Assembly (NCBI RefSeq): GCF_002260525.1
Contig: NZ_MRYI01000002.1
Location: 372,001-436,000, forward strand
Origin: Hahella sp. CCB-MM4
GTDB taxonomy: Bacteria > Pseudomonadota > Gammaproteobacteria > Pseudomonadales > Oleiphilaceae
Reading direction: 5' to 3'
Length of the DNA: 64,000 nucleotides
Made by a program: the position numbers and the translations under genes. The notes under the pieces are model-generated. The model ran no database searches. It saw only the letters and a program-made list of their open reading frames with translations, and was not told the origin of the DNA. Shown in pieces: positions 9,643-19,549 of the stretch. Within the stretch, counting starts at the first letter, position 1; each line of letters begins with the position of its first letter.

Positions 9643-9712
9643 GGTTATTCGCCATTAGCGGCAGACCAGCAGTAATGCAGCTCAGCTAGATAATGTCGCG
9701 GAAATATGTTGA

Positions 9713-9733
9713 AGGGGCGAACGGGCCGCCCCT
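9713..9733. terminator. Hairpin between convergent genes
   Basis: Perfect 7-bp stem AGGGGCG / CGCCCCT with a 7-base loop, between the small secreted gene and puuB. There is no good T-run on either side, so it is a weak or factor-assisted terminator at best. Confidence 0.4.
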
Positions 9734-9742
9734 CGACTGCGT

Positions 9743-11029
9743 TTAGATTCCCAGTTTGTCACGTAGTCCGTAATACAGCGCTCCGATCGCCGTATATGGC
9801 ACTCGCATTAGCTGTCCGCCCGGGAAAGGAAAATGCTTTAACTGAGTGAAAGCATCAAACCGCTCCGCCTGGCCCTTTAACGCTTCAGCAACCAGCCTTC
9901 CAGCCAGATGGGTGGTTGTCACACCATGCCCACTATAGCCTTGCGCGTAGTAGATGTTATCTCCAATTCGCCCAAACTGAGGCAAGCGGCTCAGCGTCAG
10001 TAGGAAATCTCCGCCCCAGGCAAATTCAATCCTGACTCCGCTCAGTTGAGGAAATGTACCCTCCAGTTTTTTCCTGACAAAGCTTTCAATGGATGCTGGA
10101 TCTCCCCCTCCATAGGTGACTCCACCACCATACAAGAGCCTGAAGTCCCCAGTGATACGGTAATAGTCCAGTTTGTAGTTGCAGTCTTCTACACAATAAA
10201 GTGAGGGAATTAGGGAGCGGGCTTTTTCTTCACCCAACACTTCCGTGGTGACAATTTGGGTTCCGCAAGGCATGGACTTGGCTGCCAGTTCCGGCACAAG
10301 CCCTCCCAAATAGGCGTTACCCGCAATCATCAGGTATTTGCACCGCACAGAACCACTTGAGGTTCTGACTACCGGACTGGCCCCGCGTTCGATGGCAATG
10401 ACTTTGGAGTCTTCGTAGATCTTTCCACCCAGCTTCTCGATTGCCGCAGCTTCGCCAAGCGCCAGATTCAGGGGATGAATATGGCCACCCGACATATCCA
10501 ACATGCCACCACAATAGGCTTCAGTATTGACCGCTCCACGAATGGCGTTGCGATCGAGCAATGTCAGCTGCTGATGACCGAAACGTTCCCACAGCTTTTT
10601 CTGCTCTTCCAGCTCATGCATCTGCCGTGGATTGAGTGCAGCAAATACTCCGCCTTCCCGAAAATCACAGTCGATGCCATAGGTATCGATGCGCTCGCGA
10701 ATGATACGTCCACCTTCGAATGCCATATCCCCCAATACCCGGGCCAGATCAGTACCGTAATGACTTTCGATCACATCAATATCACGGCTGTAACTGTTAA
10801 CGAGCTGGCCTCCGTTGCGGCCACTGGCACCAAATCCAATGCGGGACGCCTCAAGCACAATGACATTGAACCCGGCTTCCACCAAGTGCAGCGCACTGGA
10901 TAGTCCGGTAAAACCTGCTCCGATAATACAGACATCTGCCTCCATATCCCCGGTCAGAATCGGGCGCTCGGTCTTATCATTACGGGTTGCCGCATAAAAA
11001 GAACCGGTATGCTTTGCTCGTTGCGTCAT
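9743..11029 (-). CDS. puuB: Gamma-glutamylputrescine oxidase (FAD, DAO family), copy 1
   Basis: Oxidises gamma-glutamylputrescine to gamma-glutamyl-gamma-aminobutyraldehyde with release of ammonia and H2O2. The 428-residue DAO-family flavoprotein opens with a dinucleotide-binding motif (VCIIGAGFTGLSSA, 33-46) ending in an acidic residue (VLEA). It continues with GASGRNGGQL and ends with the flavin-contact segment YYAQGYSGHGVTTTHLAG. The ATG is three bases after the cupin stop (TGA ACC ATG), so the two are co-translated. A paralogue of similar length lies at 28299-29603. Confidence 0.9.
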   Translation of the reverse strand: MTQRAKHTGSFYAATRNDKTERPILTGDMEADVCIIGAGFTGLSSALHLVEAGFNVIVLEASRIGFGASGRNGGQLVNSYSRDIDVIESHYGTDLARVLGDMAFEGGRIIRERIDTYGIDCDFREGGVFAALNPRQMHELEEQKKLWERFGHQQLTLLDRNAIRGAVNTEAYCGGMLDMSGGHIHPLNLALGEAAAIEKLGGKIYEDSKVIAIERGASPVVRTSSGSVRCKYLMIAGNAYLGGLVPELAAKSMPCGTQIVTTEVLGEEKARSLIPSLYCVEDCNYKLDYYRITGDFRLLYGGGVTYGGGDPASIESFVRKKLEGTFPQLSGVRIEFAWGGDFLLTLSRLPQFGRIGDNIYYAQGYSGHGVTTTHLAGRLVAEALKGQAERFDAFTQLKHFPFPGGQLMRVPYTAIGALYYGLRDKLGI

Positions 11030-11032
11030 GGT

Positions 11033-11392
11033 TCAGGCCTCGTAAATTACATAGATTTTTTTGCAGTATTCCGGCACTTCCCAACGCCCTTTGAATCCCG
11101 CAGGAATATAGAACTGGTCACCAGCCTTCACACTACGCTGACCACCTTGCTCGTCGTGGATCACCGACTCACCCTCAAGGATCAGACAAAACTCCTGCTC
11201 AGAGTAATTCACGGCCCATTCTCCAGCTTGGGAGTCCCAGATCCCGACATGGAACTTGTTATCCGGAGAAGAAAAGTTATTCCACAGGGTTTGGGTTGGC
11301 TGACCACTGATCAGCTTGGAAGGATCCGGCAAGTAGGTTTCCGATGTAACTCCCTCTGTTTTGACCGACGCAATATCATCAACAGTTTTCAT
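11033..11392 (-). CDS. Cupin-domain protein (DUF861/EutQ-like)
   Basis: Single-cupin protein of 119 residues. The beta-barrel motifs are visible as EQEFCLILEGESVIHDEQGG and AGDQFYIPAGFKGRWEVPE, close to the cupin_3 (DUF861) group. Similar small cupins accompany polyamine and amino-acid oxidases in other proteobacteria, but their activity is not established; it may bind an intermediate or metal. It is tightly coupled to puuB downstream and lies 66 bp after mmsA. A short hairpin (CCCTCA / TGAGGG, 11432-11447) lies in that gap. Confidence 0.8.
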   Translation of the reverse strand: MKTVDDIASVKTEGVTSETYLPDPSKLISGQPTQTLWNNFSSPDNKFHVGIWDSQAGEWAVNYSEQEFCLILEGESVIHDEQGGQRSVKAGDQFYIPAGFKGRWEVPEYCKKIYVIYEA

Positions 11393-11458
11393 TTTCAGGT
11401 ATCCAAGGCTATTAGATCATCAGATTACAGACCCTCATCCTTGAGGGGCCGACCGTTC

Positions 11459-12946
11459 TTAATCCATTGTGGGCATCACGAATTCTGCTCCCATGTCACC
11501 GTCAGGCCAGCGAGCGGTAACGGCCTTGCGCTTGGTATAGAACTTGACGCCTTCCATTCCATGAACATGATTGCTGCCAAACAGTGAACGCTTCCAACCA
11601 CCGAAAGAGTGGAATGCCATAGGCACCGGAATAGGAACGTTAACGCCTACCATACCCACCTGAATATCACGAACAAACTGACGGGCGGCGCCACCACTGC
11701 GGGTAAAGATGGCGGTTCCATTACCATACTCATGGGCATTAATGAGCTTAACTGCTGAGACATAATCCGGTACCCGGACAACGACAAGTACAGGGCCAAA
11801 GATCTCTTCGCGGTATATGGTCATTTCCGGCGTCACATGATCAAACAGGCATCCGCCAATAAAGTAGCCGGTTTCGCATCCGGGTATTTCTATCCCACGA
11901 CCGTCCACCACCAGTGTTGCGCCTTCTTCCACACCCTGATCAACATACCCGGTCACCTTGGCAAGGTGTTCCCTGGTCACCAAAGGACCCATATCCAGAC
12001 CGGTTTGCTCGCCATTGCCAATTTTCAGGTTGCGGGCTTTATCAGCCAGTTTTGCCACTAATTCATCGGCAATATCCCCGACGGCTACCGCCACGGATAT
12101 AGCCATACAACGCTCACCTGCAGAGCCATATGCTGCCCCCGTCAGTGCATTGACCGCCATGTCCAGATCAGCATCCGGCATCACGACCAGGTGGTTTTTA
12201 GCGCCACCCAGTGCCTGGACCCGTTTTCCATGAGCGCTGGCAGTACTGTAGATGTATTCTGCGATGGGCGTTGATCCCACAAAACTTACAGCCTGGATAT
12301 CATGGTGAGTTAACAAGACATCCACTGCTTCCTTGTCACCATTAACCACGTTGAAAACACCATCAGGCAGACCTGCCTCTTTCAGCCACTGGGCAACTAA
12401 CAAAGGTGCGCTGGGATCTTTCTCTGAAGGTTTCAGAATGAATGTGTTACCGCAGGCTATCGCTACCGGCCACATCCACATGGGCACCATGGCAGGAAAG
12501 TTAAAAGGAGAGATACCGGCCACAACGCCCAGTGGTTGATTAACGGACCAGGCGTCCACACCTCGACCGACCTGCTCAGTGATTTCCCCTTTCAACAGGT
12601 GGGGAATCCCACAGGCGAACTCAACCACTTCCATGCCCCGAATGATTTCGCCTTTGGCGTCTTCAAACACCTTGCCGTGCTCGGAAGAAATCACCCGCGC
12701 CAATTCATCAATACGTTCTTCCAACATCATCTTAAAACGAAACAGTATCCTTGCCCGGTTCAGCGGCGAAGTTTCCGCCCAAGCCGGGAATGCCTGTTTC
12801 GCGGCGGCAATCACCTGCTCCACTTCCTGGCTGCCGGCCAGGGATACGTTTCCTGTCTGCTCACCCAGTGCAGGATTAAACACCGGGGTCTGCCTGTCGC
12901 TGGCCCCTGTGACGTGGCCATTTACGTAGTGATTAATCTGTCGCAT
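11459..12946 (-). CDS. mmsA: CoA-acylating methylmalonate/malonate-semialdehyde dehydrogenase
   Basis: Converts malonate or methylmalonate semialdehyde to acetyl- or propionyl-CoA with NAD+ and CoA. The 495-residue protein has PFNFP near 147-151, [10 protein letters not shown], and catalytic C280 in [11 protein letters not shown]. The usual glutamate of hydrolytic aldehyde dehydrogenases is replaced ([10 protein letters not shown]), which marks the CoA-dependent subfamily. Next to an omega-amino-acid:pyruvate aminotransferase, the likely job is beta-alanine breakdown through malonate semialdehyde. A CAGGTG ribosome site precedes the ATG. A terminator-like hairpin lies just upstream of it. Confidence 0.93.
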   Translation of the reverse strand: MRQINHYVNGHVTGASDRQTPVFNPALGEQTGNVSLAGSQEVEQVIAAAKQAFPAWAETSPLNRARILFRFKMMLEERIDELARVISSEHGKVFEDAKGEIIRGMEVVEFACGIPHLLKGEITEQVGRGVDAWSVNQPLGVVAGISPFNFPAMVPMWMWPVAIACGNTFILKPSEKDPSAPLLVAQWLKEAGLPDGVFNVVNGDKEAVDVLLTHHDIQAVSFVGSTPIAEYIYSTASAHGKRVQALGGAKNHLVVMPDADLDMAVNALTGAAYGSAGERCMAISVAVAVGDIADELVAKLADKARNLKIGNGEQTGLDMGPLVTREHLAKVTGYVDQGVEEGATLVVDGRGIEIPGCETGYFIGGCLFDHVTPEMTIYREEIFGPVLVVVRVPDYVSAVKLINAHEYGNGTAIFTRSGGAARQFVRDIQVGMVGVNVPIPVPMAFHSFGGWKRSLFGSNHVHGMEGVKFYTKRKAVTARWPDGDMGAEFVMPTMD

Positions 12947-12969
12947 GAAACACCTGAATCTTATTGCTT

Positions 12970-12992
12970 AAAAAAAGCCGTCTGAGACGGCT
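12970..12992 (-). terminator. Terminator between the aminotransferase gene and mmsA
   Basis: On the minus strand the stem AGCCGTCT / AGACGGCT with a one-base loop is followed by seven T. It lies about 100 bp after the aminotransferase stop and only some 25 bp before the mmsA ATG. Transcription of mmsA from upstream would therefore need read-through or attenuation. Confidence 0.8.
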
Positions 12993-13094
12993 GTATTAAA
13001 AGTTGGGATGGCTTGACCACCCCTTGGGACTTATTCAGTCTGAATATCCGATTGCTCTGTTTAATCCACTGTGTCAATCAGTGCACAGAGCCAA

Positions 13095-14411
13095 TTACTC
13101 CACAGCTTTGATCGAGTTGGCTAAACGTTCAATCAACTGATCTACCTGTTCTTTTTCAATAATCAACGGAGGCGACATGGCGATCGTGTCCGCGGTACAA
13201 CGAACCAGGGCGTCCTCTTTCCAGTAGCAATGATTGAAAATATCATAGCCACGAGCACCCACTTTATCCCGAGGAGCGAGCTCCACCGCCCCTACAAGTC
13301 CGATATTGCGGATATCCACCACATTCGGCAGACCTTTAAGGCTGTGTAGACCGTCTTCCCAATAGGACTCCATTTCCAAAGCCCGCTCAAACAACCCTTC
13401 TTTCTCATATATATCAAGGGCTGCAATACCTGCCGCTGCCGCCACAGGGTGCCCGGAATAGGTATACCCATGAAACAGCTCGATCACTTCTTCAGGACCT
13501 TCCATGAAGGCATCGTATATCTGACCGGAAACGAACACTGCTCCCATCGGTATAGCTCCGTTGGTCAGACCTTTTGCTGTCGTGATAATGTCGGGAGTGA
13601 CACCAAATCTGTTCGAGGCAAACGCCTGACCTACCCGGCCAAAACCGGTGATGACTTCATCAAAGATCAATAGAATGCCATGCTGACGAGTAATTTCTCT
13701 CAGCCTCTGCAGATACCCTTCCGGTGGCAGAATTACCCCGGCAGAACCGGCTACCGGCTCGACAATCACAGCCGCAATGGTGTCTGCACCGTGTAATGCA
13801 ATTTTGCGTTCCAGATCATTGACCAGATCTGCACCGTGTTTGGGAATCCCGCGACTGAATGCATTTTCCGGCAAAAGGGTATGACGTATATGGTCGACAC
13901 CATTGAGCAGAGTACCGAACATCCTGCGATTGTTGACCAAGCCGCCAACAGAGATGCCGCCAAAACCAACACCGTGATACCCTTTTTCGCGACCAATCAG
14001 ACGGGTTCTTTGCCCTTCCCCCTTCGCCCGGTGATAGGCCAGGGCAATTTTCAGAGCCGTGTCCACCGATTCGGAACCAGAGTTGGTGAAGAAGACTTTG
14101 TTTATTCCATCCGGAGCATGGCGAACCAGACGATTGGCCAACTCAAACGGTAGCGGGTGCCCCATCTGGAAAGTTGGGCCGTAATCCAATGTGGATATCT
14201 GGCGACTGACGGCATCTGTGATTTCCTGACGGGAATGACCCGCATTAACACACCAGAGACCTGCCGTTCCGTCGATAATCTTACGCCCATCCTGGGTTTC
14301 ATAATGCATGCCACTCGCAGCCACCAACAGACGCGGGTTGGACTTATACTGGCGGTTAGCGGTAAACGGCATCCAGAATGCATCGAGATCTTGAGGGGAT
14401 GTATTTGCCAT
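13095..14411 (-). CDS. Omega-amino acid (beta-alanine):pyruvate aminotransferase
   Basis: Class III PLP enzyme of 438 residues, close to the well-known Pseudomonas beta-alanine:pyruvate aminotransferase (OapT/BauA). Recognisable parts are FWMPFTANRQYKSNPRLL at the N-terminus, GLWCVNAGHSRQEI, FTNSGSESVDTALK, IFDEVITGFGRVG and the PLP lysine in TTAKGLTNGAIPMG (K280). It would pass the amino group of beta-alanine, GABA or putrescine to pyruvate; the following mmsA suggests beta-alanine. I use the ATG at 14411; a TTG six bases earlier is the other candidate and has an AGGTAGA just ahead of it. Confidence 0.92.
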   Translation of the reverse strand: MANTSPQDLDAFWMPFTANRQYKSNPRLLVAASGMHYETQDGRKIIDGTAGLWCVNAGHSRQEITDAVSRQISTLDYGPTFQMGHPLPFELANRLVRHAPDGINKVFFTNSGSESVDTALKIALAYHRAKGEGQRTRLIGREKGYHGVGFGGISVGGLVNNRRMFGTLLNGVDHIRHTLLPENAFSRGIPKHGADLVNDLERKIALHGADTIAAVIVEPVAGSAGVILPPEGYLQRLREITRQHGILLIFDEVITGFGRVGQAFASNRFGVTPDIITTAKGLTNGAIPMGAVFVSGQIYDAFMEGPEEVIELFHGYTYSGHPVAAAAGIAALDIYEKEGLFERALEMESYWEDGLHSLKGLPNVVDIRNIGLVGAVELAPRDKVGARGYDIFNHCYWKEDALVRCTADTIAMSPPLIIEKEQVDQLIERLANSIKAVE

Positions 14412-14533
14412 ATTCAATCTACCTGACTGTTACCTGTATCTGATTCAAACAATGCGGGTCAACGAAACCCACAGCTTAACTGTCTACTACTCTGTTAGCG
14501 TGTAGCTATGTTTGCGCGCAGCTATTCATTTTA

Positions 14534-14682
14534 GGTCTAATTTGGGCCATACCCTTTCACGCACATGACCGTTTGTTATTTTGAACACTCTAAGCCCAGT
14601 TTATGTAAAATAAATAAAACATCAATAGTTAATTCCGACTTTTTTCAAATTCCTCCGATGTCCTCTTAATTTCGGTCTAATT
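14534..14682. promoter_or_regulatory. Divergent control region with repeated motifs
   Basis: The 396-bp gap between the aminotransferase and puuC holds no convincing gene. It contains GGTCTAATT twice (14534 and 14674, exactly 140 bp apart), each followed closely by CCATA. At 14600-14622 it has an A+T-rich site with core TTATGTAAAATAAATAAAA, similar to the repeats at 3532/3585 and 29735. I read the last as a candidate operator shared by the polyamine genes. Confidence 0.4.
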
Positions 14683-14807
14683 GCCATAACAGCGGCCCTT
14701 CTGATGAGGATCGGTCATAAAAATCATGCGTTCAATATATTGAAACCCTCCACGAGTGTGGGGTATGGTGTGCTGACTCATTTTTGACAAAGATGGACGA
14801 GGTGATC

Positions 14808-16307
14808 GTGGCAAACGTTCAACATTTTGAATATTGGCAGACATTGGCCAGCTCAATTTCCATTGAAGGGAGGGCTTTTGTTAATGGCACACATGCCGGG
14901 GCTAAAAGCGGAGAAACCTTTGAATGCCGTAGTCCGGTTGATAATCGGCTGCTGGCGTCAGTCTCCTCCTGTGACCAGGCCGATGCTGATGATACCGTTG
15001 CGATTGCCCGCAAGGTATTTGAATCCGGCGAATGGTCTCAAATGGCACCGGTAAAACGCAAAAAAGTTCTGCAGACATTTGCCGACCTGATTGACCAGCA
15101 CGCAGAGGAACTGGCGCTACTGGAGACGCTCGACATGGGGAAACCCATTGCGGACGCAATGAATGTAGACGTTCCGGCAACCTCACGATGTATTCGCTGG
15201 TGTGCGGAAGCTATCGACAAGATTTACGATGAGATCGCCCCCACTGGTGCCGATGAACTGGGAATGGTAACCCGCGAAGCCGTCGGTGTTGTCGCGGCAA
15301 TCGTGCCCTGGAACTTCCCCATGATCATGGCCAGCTGGAAGCTTGGCCCGGCCCTGGCGATGGGCAATTCAGTGATCCTCAAACCTTCCGAGAAATCCCC
15401 ATTAACCGCTATACGTCTTGCCTCTCTGGCTCATGAAGCAGGCTTGCCGGCAGGTGTGTTCAATGTCCTGCCGGGCTATGGCCACACTGTTGGTAAAGCG
15501 CTGGCCCTGAACATGGATGTCGACACACTCGTATTCACAGGGTCTACAGGTATCGCCAAACAGCTTATGGTGTATGCCGGTGAATCCAATATGAAACGGG
15601 TGTGGACAGAGGCCGGAGGGAAATCTCCCAATATCGTATTTGCCGATGCTCCCGACCTGGATAAAGCCGCTCAATCCGCTGCTGACGCTATCTGCTTCAA
15701 CATGGGAGAAATGTGTACCGCTGGCTCCAGGCTCCTGGTAGAGGAAAGTATTGCCGGCGAGTTTGTAAAGAAAGTGCGGGAAGCATTCAAAGGTTGGCGC
15801 CCCGGGCATCCACTCGATCCACAGACCAATATCGGTGCCATTGTTGATGAAACCCAATTGAACCGGGTTCTCGCCTATATTGAAAAGGGCCGTACAGATG
15901 GAGCCGAACTGACCATTGGCGGACAACGTTCCCAAGTGGTGGAAAACGGGTTCTATGTAGAGCCTACAGTTTTTGAAAATGTGACCAACGATATGGCCAT
16001 CGCCCAGGAAGAAATCTTCGGGCCGGTACTGACCGTTATCACCTTCAAAGACGAAGAACAGGCACTGAAGATTGCCAATGATTCAATCTATGGCCTGGCG
16101 GCGGCTGTCTGGACCAGCAATCTCGGTCGTGCTCATCGAATGGCCCGAGCACTGCGAGCAGGCTCCATTTGGGTGAATCAGTACGACGGCGGGGACATGA
16201 CAGCTCCCTTTGGTGGATACAAGCAATCCGGCAACGGCCGTGACAAGTCCTTGCATGCCTTTGACAAGTACAGCGAAATCAAAGCGACCTGGATTAAGCT
16301 GGACTGA
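14808..16307 (+). CDS. puuC: Gamma-glutamyl-gamma-aminobutyraldehyde dehydrogenase
   Basis: Oxidises gamma-glutamyl-gamma-aminobutyraldehyde to gamma-glutamyl-GABA, between PuuB and PuuD. The aldehyde dehydrogenase family features are PWNFPM, FTGSTGIAKQL, the glutamate in TEAGGKSPN (E268 from this start) and catalytic C303 in GEMCTAGSR. I choose the GTG at 14808 (MANVQHFEYWQ) because it lines up with the MNFHHLAYWQ start of E. coli PuuC and follows GAGGTG; a TTG at 14784 and an ATG at 14793 are the alternatives. It stands alone on the plus strand, divergent from the aminotransferase/mmsA/cupin/puuB set. Confidence 0.9.
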   Translation: MANVQHFEYWQTLASSISIEGRAFVNGTHAGAKSGETFECRSPVDNRLLASVSSCDQADADDTVAIARKVFESGEWSQMAPVKRKKVLQTFADLIDQHAEELALLETLDMGKPIADAMNVDVPATSRCIRWCAEAIDKIYDEIAPTGADELGMVTREAVGVVAAIVPWNFPMIMASWKLGPALAMGNSVILKPSEKSPLTAIRLASLAHEAGLPAGVFNVLPGYGHTVGKALALNMDVDTLVFTGSTGIAKQLMVYAGESNMKRVWTEAGGKSPNIVFADAPDLDKAAQSAADAICFNMGEMCTAGSRLLVEESIAGEFVKKVREAFKGWRPGHPLDPQTNIGAIVDETQLNRVLAYIEKGRTDGAELTIGGQRSQVVENGFYVEPTVFENVTNDMAIAQEEIFGPVLTVITFKDEEQALKIANDSIYGLAAAVWTSNLGRAHRMARALRAGSIWVNQYDGGDMTAPFGGYKQSGNGRDKSLHAFDKYSEIKATWIKLD

Positions 16308-16350
16308 CGATTAACGGCAACCCAGCGAATCTTTCCAGCACTTCAGATAC

Positions 16351-16392
16351 AGCCCAGGTATCAGCTAGCTGATGATCAAAACCGCCTGGGCT
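16351..16392. terminator. Nested hairpin between convergent puuC and chemoreceptor genes
   Basis: Outer stem AGCCCAGG / CCTGGGCT encloses a perfect 14-bp palindrome (ATCAGCTAGCTGAT, 16360-16373). The right arm touches the chemoreceptor stop codon. No T-run is present, so it may act as a bidirectional factor-dependent terminator or cruciform. Confidence 0.45.
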
Positions 16393-18350
16393 CAGACAGA
16401 AAACCGGGTTAGAGCTTCCTGCAGCTCCCGGTTTTCCCGCTGCAACTGCTGACTCATACTGGCAGTATCGTGTGATGAATTCCGGGTTTCTTCATTGATT
16501 TCCCGGATATTCTGAATGTTGCGATTGATATCCTCTGCCACCGCTGCCTGCTCCTCGGTCGTCACAGCTATCTGAGTCGTCATATCCCGGATCAGGGCAA
16601 TGGAGTCCACAATGTTCTGCATGGATTCACTGGCATCCACACTCTTTCTAACCGTCACCTGAGCCCGCTGCACCTGACTTTCCATCGCCCCGACACAGTG
16701 TACAGCCTGTCCCTGAATATTGCCGATGATCTCCCTGATTTCCTGGGTAGATGACGCCGTACGCTGGGACAGTGAACGCACTTCATCCGCCACGACAGCA
16801 AAACCACGCCCATGTTCTCCTGCTCTGGCTGCCTCAATGGCAGCATTCAGGGCCAGCAGATTGGTCTGTTCCGCAATGCCGCTGATAACCTCCAGGACCG
16901 CATTGATGTTGTTCGCAACGGCTCCCAAACGTCCGATATCTTCACTGGTTTCGTTTACCTGCTCCGCCAGGCATCGAACCTCTTCAATGGCCTCGCGCAT
17001 TACAATACTGCTGTCGGCAGCAGCCCGACTGATATCCTGAGCGGTTTCCGCAGCTTTAGCCGCATGTTCTGCCACTTCATTGAAGGATCCCGTCATCTGC
17101 TGCATCGCCGTGGAAACCGAGGCCGCCTGCTGCATTTGGTTTTCCATTTTTACGGCAACATGCTCAGAGGCCTCACTGACATTCAGCCCGATATCAAGAA
17201 CCTTACCGGACCGATCCTTAATATCCATCAATAGGCCCGCCAGGCTCTCCCGTAGGATATTTGCACAATCACGCAGGCTTTTTAGTTCGCTGGTTTTAAC
17301 GGAGACGATAACCGTTTCCCGAAAATCTCCCATGGCATAGGTCTGAAAATACGGAACAAATTCGCTGATTCTGCGGGATATTCCGCGCTGAATCTGATCA
17401 ATAGACACGGAAAAAATCAGAATCATCACCACGACAGAGATCATGGCATTTCGGGCAGTATGCAAGGTTCCTTCAAATTCAGTCGCGACTTGTTGTTCTG
17501 CATGATCCAGCTGCTTTTTAATTTGCTGGACGTAATCTTCAATGCGCGAATAGCTCTGCTTGATACGTCGCTGAATATCTGCCGTATTACGCAGCTCCTT
17601 GGGAAAGCGCTTGATAAGAGAGCTGATATTGGCCGTTATTTCATCAGCTTTTTCTTCCTTGTCAGAGCTGTCAGACTCCAGTCCCATCAACGCGGCAAAG
17701 TCATCCACTTCTGCTTCGTTATAGATTCCAATCCGCTCCATGGATTCAATGGATTCCGCCTGCTGGAGCATCTTCCGGTTGATGTTTTCCAGATCCTGAA
17801 GTCCGGTTTCATCCGTGACATTTGCCTGTTGCCGCTTAAAGGTTCGATCCTGCAACATCAACAACAAATCCAAAGCGGCCTTTCTGTATTTTGCCGCTAA
17901 TCCAGCGTTTTTTTCCTGGCCTTCCTCGCTGTAGTTGATCAGGCTGGACAGCCCATCACGGGTTTCTCGTTCATTTTGAATCAACAGGCCTTCTTCATTT
18001 CCCGCCAGCTTCCCGGCCGCCCTCGCTTCCGAAGCCATAAACTCTGCGAATTCAATGAGCAGATCATGAAATTGCCCCAACTGGTTCCGACTATCAGACA
18101 TGATGAGTTCATCAAGTTGATGAATGGCCGATCCTGCACCTGACAGATCAGTGGCATCGCCACTGCGCAGATAGGCGTTGATACTGGCGGCAACATGGTC
18201 ATTCACAAATGCCCGATATTCAGAAAACGACCGGCTGCTTTCCACTTGCCGACGCAATTGCTCCATACCCCAGTATGCTGAGAGGCTGAGTACGACAGCC
18301 ACCAGCAACAACAATCCTGTGCTTACTTTGGACAACGTCCGGATTTTCAT
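16392..18350 (-). CDS. Methyl-accepting chemotaxis protein
   Basis: Inner-membrane chemoreceptor of 652 residues. TM1 lies near 8-28. A long, almost wholly helical periplasmic domain of roughly 280 residues follows, like the helical bimodular class. TM2 (about 307-326), a HAMP-like linker and the signalling coiled coil come next, with the conserved tip [32 protein letters not shown]. There is no C-terminal CheR pentapeptide. The ATG at 18350 has GGGAG upstream; the longer TTG reading from 18404 lacks one. No chemotaxis genes are nearby. Its place beside puuC hints at a polyamine or amino-acid ligand, but nothing in the sequence proves it. Confidence 0.9.
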   Translation of the reverse strand: MKIRTLSKVSTGLLLLVAVVLSLSAYWGMEQLRRQVESSRSFSEYRAFVNDHVAASINAYLRSGDATDLSGAGSAIHQLDELIMSDSRNQLGQFHDLLIEFAEFMASEARAAGKLAGNEEGLLIQNERETRDGLSSLINYSEEGQEKNAGLAAKYRKAALDLLLMLQDRTFKRQQANVTDETGLQDLENINRKMLQQAESIESMERIGIYNEAEVDDFAALMGLESDSSDKEEKADEITANISSLIKRFPKELRNTADIQRRIKQSYSRIEDYVQQIKKQLDHAEQQVATEFEGTLHTARNAMISVVVMILIFSVSIDQIQRGISRRISEFVPYFQTYAMGDFRETVIVSVKTSELKSLRDCANILRESLAGLLMDIKDRSGKVLDIGLNVSEASEHVAVKMENQMQQAASVSTAMQQMTGSFNEVAEHAAKAAETAQDISRAAADSSIVMREAIEEVRCLAEQVNETSEDIGRLGAVANNINAVLEVISGIAEQTNLLALNAAIEAARAGEHGRGFAVVADEVRSLSQRTASSTQEIREIIGNIQGQAVHCVGAMESQVQRAQVTVRKSVDASESMQNIVDSIALIRDMTTQIAVTTEEQAAVAEDINRNIQNIREINEETRNSSHDTASMSQQLQRENRELQEALTRFSV

Positions 18351-18595
18351 TGCGCGTACACTCCCGCCAACAGGCTGACTTCGGTAAAAGTTGAGGTCAG
18401 TCAAATAGCTAATAAGTCATCGCGAAAAGAATATAACAGTTTTATGACAGTCCTATGGCGCACCTGTATCAAGGCATCAGGAGTTTTGTCAGTTTTTTGT
18501 ATCCGAACAAACTGGTCCGAAATCAAGGCTGGAATTACAAGTCGAAAGAACTCAAAAGATAGGTCAAGAGGACTCAAGAGGAAGGGCAAAAAGAG

Positions 18596-19549
18596 TCAGG
18601 AGGAAGTATTGTCCTCCGCACACACCTGTCCCCGACCTCTATTCTTGGCGAGATACAAATGCTGATCAGCAACCTTAATCAATAGCTCCGGGTTGCTGCT
18701 CTCCACAGGGACCATGGAGGCGACACCGATACTGACAGTGAGTACATTACAGACTGGCGAAGACGGGTGTTCAATCTGCAGTTCCCGCACCGACTGTTCA
18801 ATCTGCTCCCCAATATTCACCGCCCCCGGCAGGTCAGTTTCGGGAAGAATAACCGCAAACTCTTCACCACCATAACGAGCGGCCAAATCAGCTGGACGAT
18901 GGGCTTTCCTAGCGATTGCTGAGGCCACCATTCGCAAGCTGTCATCGCCCTGCTGATGCCCCAGACTGTCGTTATAGCTCTTGAAGTGATCGATATCCAA
19001 AAGTACAAGCGAGAGAGGTTTGCCGGCTCGCTTGCAGCGCCGCCACTCCTGACTGAGGAATTGGTCAAAATATCGCCGATTGGCCAATTTGGTCAGACCG
19101 TCCAGCATTGCCAGTCTGCGTAACAGATCAGATTGAAATTTCAGCGTCAAATGAGAGCGGACACGCTTTAGCAGCGTTCTTGCGTTAACCGGTTTATTAA
19201 CAAAATCCACACATCCTGCGTCCCAGCATTCATTTTCCTCTTCTTCCGTGGTTTGTCCGGTGACAAAGATCACGGGTATGGATGCCGTGCGCTCATCCTT
19301 TTTCAGACGGCGGCACGTTTCCAGGCCGTCCATACCTGGCATCACGACATCTAGCAACACGAGATCAGGAAGATTATTTTGGCAGAACTCCAGTGCCTGC
19401 TCGCCACTGGTGGCCATAAATAACTCATGTTCGTCTGCAAAAATCTGATGGATGACCCGGATCATGAGGGGCTGGTCATCCACAATTAATATCCGCCCAC
19501 GCCGTTTTTCGACTTCCAATTCTACGTGATCCGGAAACATCTCTGTCAT
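18596..19549 (-). CDS. REC-GGDEF response regulator (diguanylate cyclase)
   Basis: Cytoplasmic c-di-GMP synthase of 317 residues controlled by phosphorylation. An N-terminal receiver domain has the acidic pair DD near 24-25, phospho-acceptor D67 (LVLLDVVMPGMDG) and K119 in VNKPV. A GGDEF domain follows with an intact GGEEF active site at 227-231 and an allosteric RxxD inhibitory site at 218-221 (RPAD), so it should be active and product-inhibited. The ATG at 19549 has GAGGAG five bases upstream and overlaps the kinase stop by ATGA, so kinase and cyclase are made together. The partner is almost certainly that hybrid kinase. Confidence 0.94.
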   Translation of the reverse strand: MTEMFPDHVELEVEKRRGRILIVDDQPLMIRVIHQIFADEHELFMATSGEQALEFCQNNLPDLVLLDVVMPGMDGLETCRRLKKDERTASIPVIFVTGQTTEEEENECWDAGCVDFVNKPVNARTLLKRVRSHLTLKFQSDLLRRLAMLDGLTKLANRRYFDQFLSQEWRRCKRAGKPLSLVLLDIDHFKSYNDSLGHQQGDDSLRMVASAIARKAHRPADLAARYGGEEFAVILPETDLPGAVNIGEQIEQSVRELQIEHPSSPVCNVLTVSIGVASMVPVESSNPELLIKVADQHLYLAKNRGRGQVCAEDNTSS

